From NCBI GenBank assembly GCA_003249625.1, contig QKII01000107.1:1-20087 (forward strand): a stretch of 20,087 nt of DNA. Reading direction: 5' to 3'. The stretch's first letter is position 1, and each line of letters starts with the position of its first letter. Positions 18,645 through 20,087 of this stretch are shown here, in pieces. The notes below the pieces were generated by a model. The model was given only the letters and a program-made list of their open reading frames with translations. It made no database searches and was not told where the DNA came from. Made by a program: the position numbers and the translations under genes. This stretch comes from Propionivibrio sp. Its GTDB lineage: Bacteria; Pseudomonadota; Gammaproteobacteria; Burkholderiales; Rhodocyclaceae.

Positions 18645-19705
18645 GCAAGACGCTCCTCGTTATGGCCGGCGGCACCGGTGGTCACGTTTTCCCGGGGCTG
18701 GCGGTGGCCGACATCCTCGCGCAACGCGGCTGGAAAGTCGTTTGGATGGGTAATCCAGACAGTTTCGAAGCGCGCACGGTGCCCGCGCGTGGTTACGAGA
18801 TGGCGCTGGTGCGCTTTGCCGCACTGCGCGGAAAGGGCCTGCTGCGCAAACTGTTGTTGCCGGCTAACCTGCTTTCAGGTTTTTGGCAGGCACTGCGCGA
18901 AATTCGCCGAATCAAGCCCGACGTTGTGCTCGGCATGGGCGGCTATGTCAGCTTTCCAGGTGGCATGATGGCCGTTCTGCTTAATCGGCCGCTGGTGATT
19001 CACGAGCAGAACTCGATTGCCGGACTGGCAAATCGCGTACTGGCCAAGGTGGCGGACCGGGTCATATGCGGCTTTCCGGATGCGTTGCCGAAAAGCCAAT
19101 GGGCGGGCAACCCGGTGCGTGGCGAGATTGCTGCTCAGCCCGAACCGGGCGCTCGTTTTGCCGAGCGGGATGGCTTGCCGCTGCGCCTGCTGGTCCTCGG
19201 TGGCAGTCTTGGCGCCGCGGCGATCAACGATATCGTTCCGAAGGGTCTCGCGTTGATTCCCGAAGAGGATCGACCGGTGGTGGTGCATCAGGCGGGCGAA
19301 AAACATCTGGCAACGCTGGAGGCGAATTACGCAGCCGCCGGCGTGCGTGCCAACTGCGTAGCCTTTATCGAGGACATGGCTGGGGCGTATGCCTGGGCCG
19401 ATTTGGTGCTCTGCAGGTCCGGTGCTTTGACGGTCGCCGAACTGGCGGCGACCGGTGTGGCCAGCATCCTGGTGCCGTTCCCGCATGCTGTGGACGATCA
19501 CCAGACAGCCAATGCGAAATTCCTCGCTGATGCGGGCGGAGCCTTCCTTCTCCCGCAAACTGAAATGACCCCCGAATCGGTGAGCCTGATTCGGAATTAC
19601 ACGCGCAGCCAGCTGCTGCAAATGGCCGAACGTGCCCGCGAACTGGCACGACCGGAAGCGGCGGAGACCGTGGCGCGCGTCTGCGAAGAGGTATGCAAAA
19701 CATGA
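18641..19705 (+). CDS. murG: Lipid II synthase MurG (UDP-GlcNAc transferase)
   Basis: A 354-residue membrane-associated GT-B glycosyltransferase that adds GlcNAc to lipid I on the cytoplasmic face. N-terminal glycine-rich loop [17 protein letters not shown] (7-23), then [34 protein letters not shown], the second loop [20 protein letters not shown], and the UDP-GlcNAc site [24 protein letters not shown] with DDHQTANA. The ATG at 18641 overlaps the ftsW stop by 4 nt (ATGA). The frame stays open far upstream within ftsW, but those codons have no family similarity. Length is normal. Confidence 0.97.
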   Translation: MSKTLLVMAGGTGGHVFPGLAVADILAQRGWKVVWMGNPDSFEARTVPARGYEMALVRFAALRGKGLLRKLLLPANLLSGFWQALREIRRIKPDVVLGMGGYVSFPGGMMAVLLNRPLVIHEQNSIAGLANRVLAKVADRVICGFPDALPKSQWAGNPVRGEIAAQPEPGARFAERDGLPLRLLVLGGSLGAAAINDIVPKGLALIPEEDRPVVVHQAGEKHLATLEANYAAAGVRANCVAFIEDMAGAYAWADLVLCRSGALTVAELAATGVASILVPFPHAVDDHQTANAKFLADAGGAFLLPQTEMTPESVSLIRNYTRSQLLQMAERARELARPEAAETVARVCEEVCKT

Positions 19706-20087
19706 AGCACAAGATCAAGAATATCCATTTCGTCGGCGTCGGTGGTGCTGGAATGAGCGGCATCGCCGAAGTACTGGCCAATCTCGGCTTCGGCATCAGC
19801 GGCTCTGATCTGGCGGACAACGCAACGACACGCCGGCTGGCCGGGCTGGGCGTACGCATCGTCTCCGGGCACGCTGCTGAGAACATAGGCGAGGCAGATG
19901 CTGTGGTCGTGTCAACCGCGGTCAAGGAGGACAACCCTGAAGTGCAGGCTGCGCGCGCGCGCAAGATTCCTTTGGTGCCCCGTGCGCAGATGCTGGCCGA
20001 ACTGATGCGCCTGAAGCGCGGTATCGCGGTCGCCGGGACGCACGGCAAAACGACGACCACCAGCCTGGTCGCCTCGATCCTGGCTGA
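19702..20087 (+). CDS. murC: UDP-MurNAc:L-alanine ligase, N-terminal part (cut by window edge)
   Basis: The first 128 codons of a Mur ligase. [20 protein letters not shown] with a GxGGxGMSG Rossmann loop (11-20), GSDLADN for UDP-MurNAc binding, and the ATP loop [10 protein letters not shown] (112-121). The His in GTHGKT is characteristic of MurC. The protein would catalyse the first amino-acid addition (L-Ala) to UDP-MurNAc in the cytosol. The ATG at 19702 overlaps the murG stop by 4 nt. The frame is open to the last base; the central and C-terminal domains lie beyond the window. Confidence 0.97.
   Translation, partial: MKHKIKNIHFVGVGGAGMSGIAEVLANLGFGISGSDLADNATTRRLAGLGVRIVSGHAAENIGEADAVVVSTAVKEDNPEVQAARARKIPLVPRAQMLAELMRLKRGIAVAGTHGKTTTTSLVASILA

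Overview
The window is a GC-rich, densely packed piece of a Gram-negative chromosome. Gene order and protein features suggest a betaproteobacterium, probably near Rhodocyclales. The evidence is a canonical dcw (division and cell wall) cluster, a solitary Bug-family binding protein, a type A RNase P RNA, separate heptose genes and a meso-diaminopimelate-type MurE. The taxon is inferred, because there is no rRNA here.

Layout. Positions 1-159 hold the tail of an aldo/keto reductase on the plus strand. Positions 167-2367 are a minus-strand block, transcribed yraN, then a DiaA/GmhA-type SIS isomerase, then a dolP-like BON lipoprotein, then rfaE2 (hldC). It matches the E. coli yraN-diaA-dolP order, lacks lpoA, and has a heptose gene appended. 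Diverging from it is rsmI (2384-3238), which ends in a good intrinsic terminator. An orphan hybrid histidine kinase (3364-5322), pyrC (5382-6416) and a small unrecognised lipoprotein (6449-6895) follow. The RNase P RNA gene rnpB (about 6929-7295) has a perfect TATAAT box. A Bug-type periplasmic binding protein (7402-8370) closes this section and is followed by a strong terminator.

After an AT-rich intergenic region (8465-8660) containing a recognisable MraZ operator, the dcw cluster runs to the window's end: mraZ, rsmH, ftsL, ftsI, murE, murF, mraY, murD, ftsW, murG and the start of murC. Ten junctions have gaps or overlaps of at most 10 nt and no internal terminator is visible, so the genes are probably one transcription unit. 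MurE, MurF and MurD (and MurC at the edge) build the UDP-MurNAc-peptide, MraY and MurG make lipids I and II, and FtsW with FtsI polymerises and cross-links septal peptidoglycan. FtsL is part of the divisome complex that activates FtsWI. MraZ and RsmH are the conserved front of the cluster.

Most of the window is core housekeeping DNA. I see no mobile element, CRISPR array, tRNA, rRNA gene or defence system, and nothing that looks like an undescribed multigene system. The points worth a second look are modest: an SIS protein combining DiaA-like sequence with GmhA catalytic residues, the MraZ operator architecture, a possible leaderless start for rsmI, an orphan hybrid kinase and an unrecognised lipoprotein.
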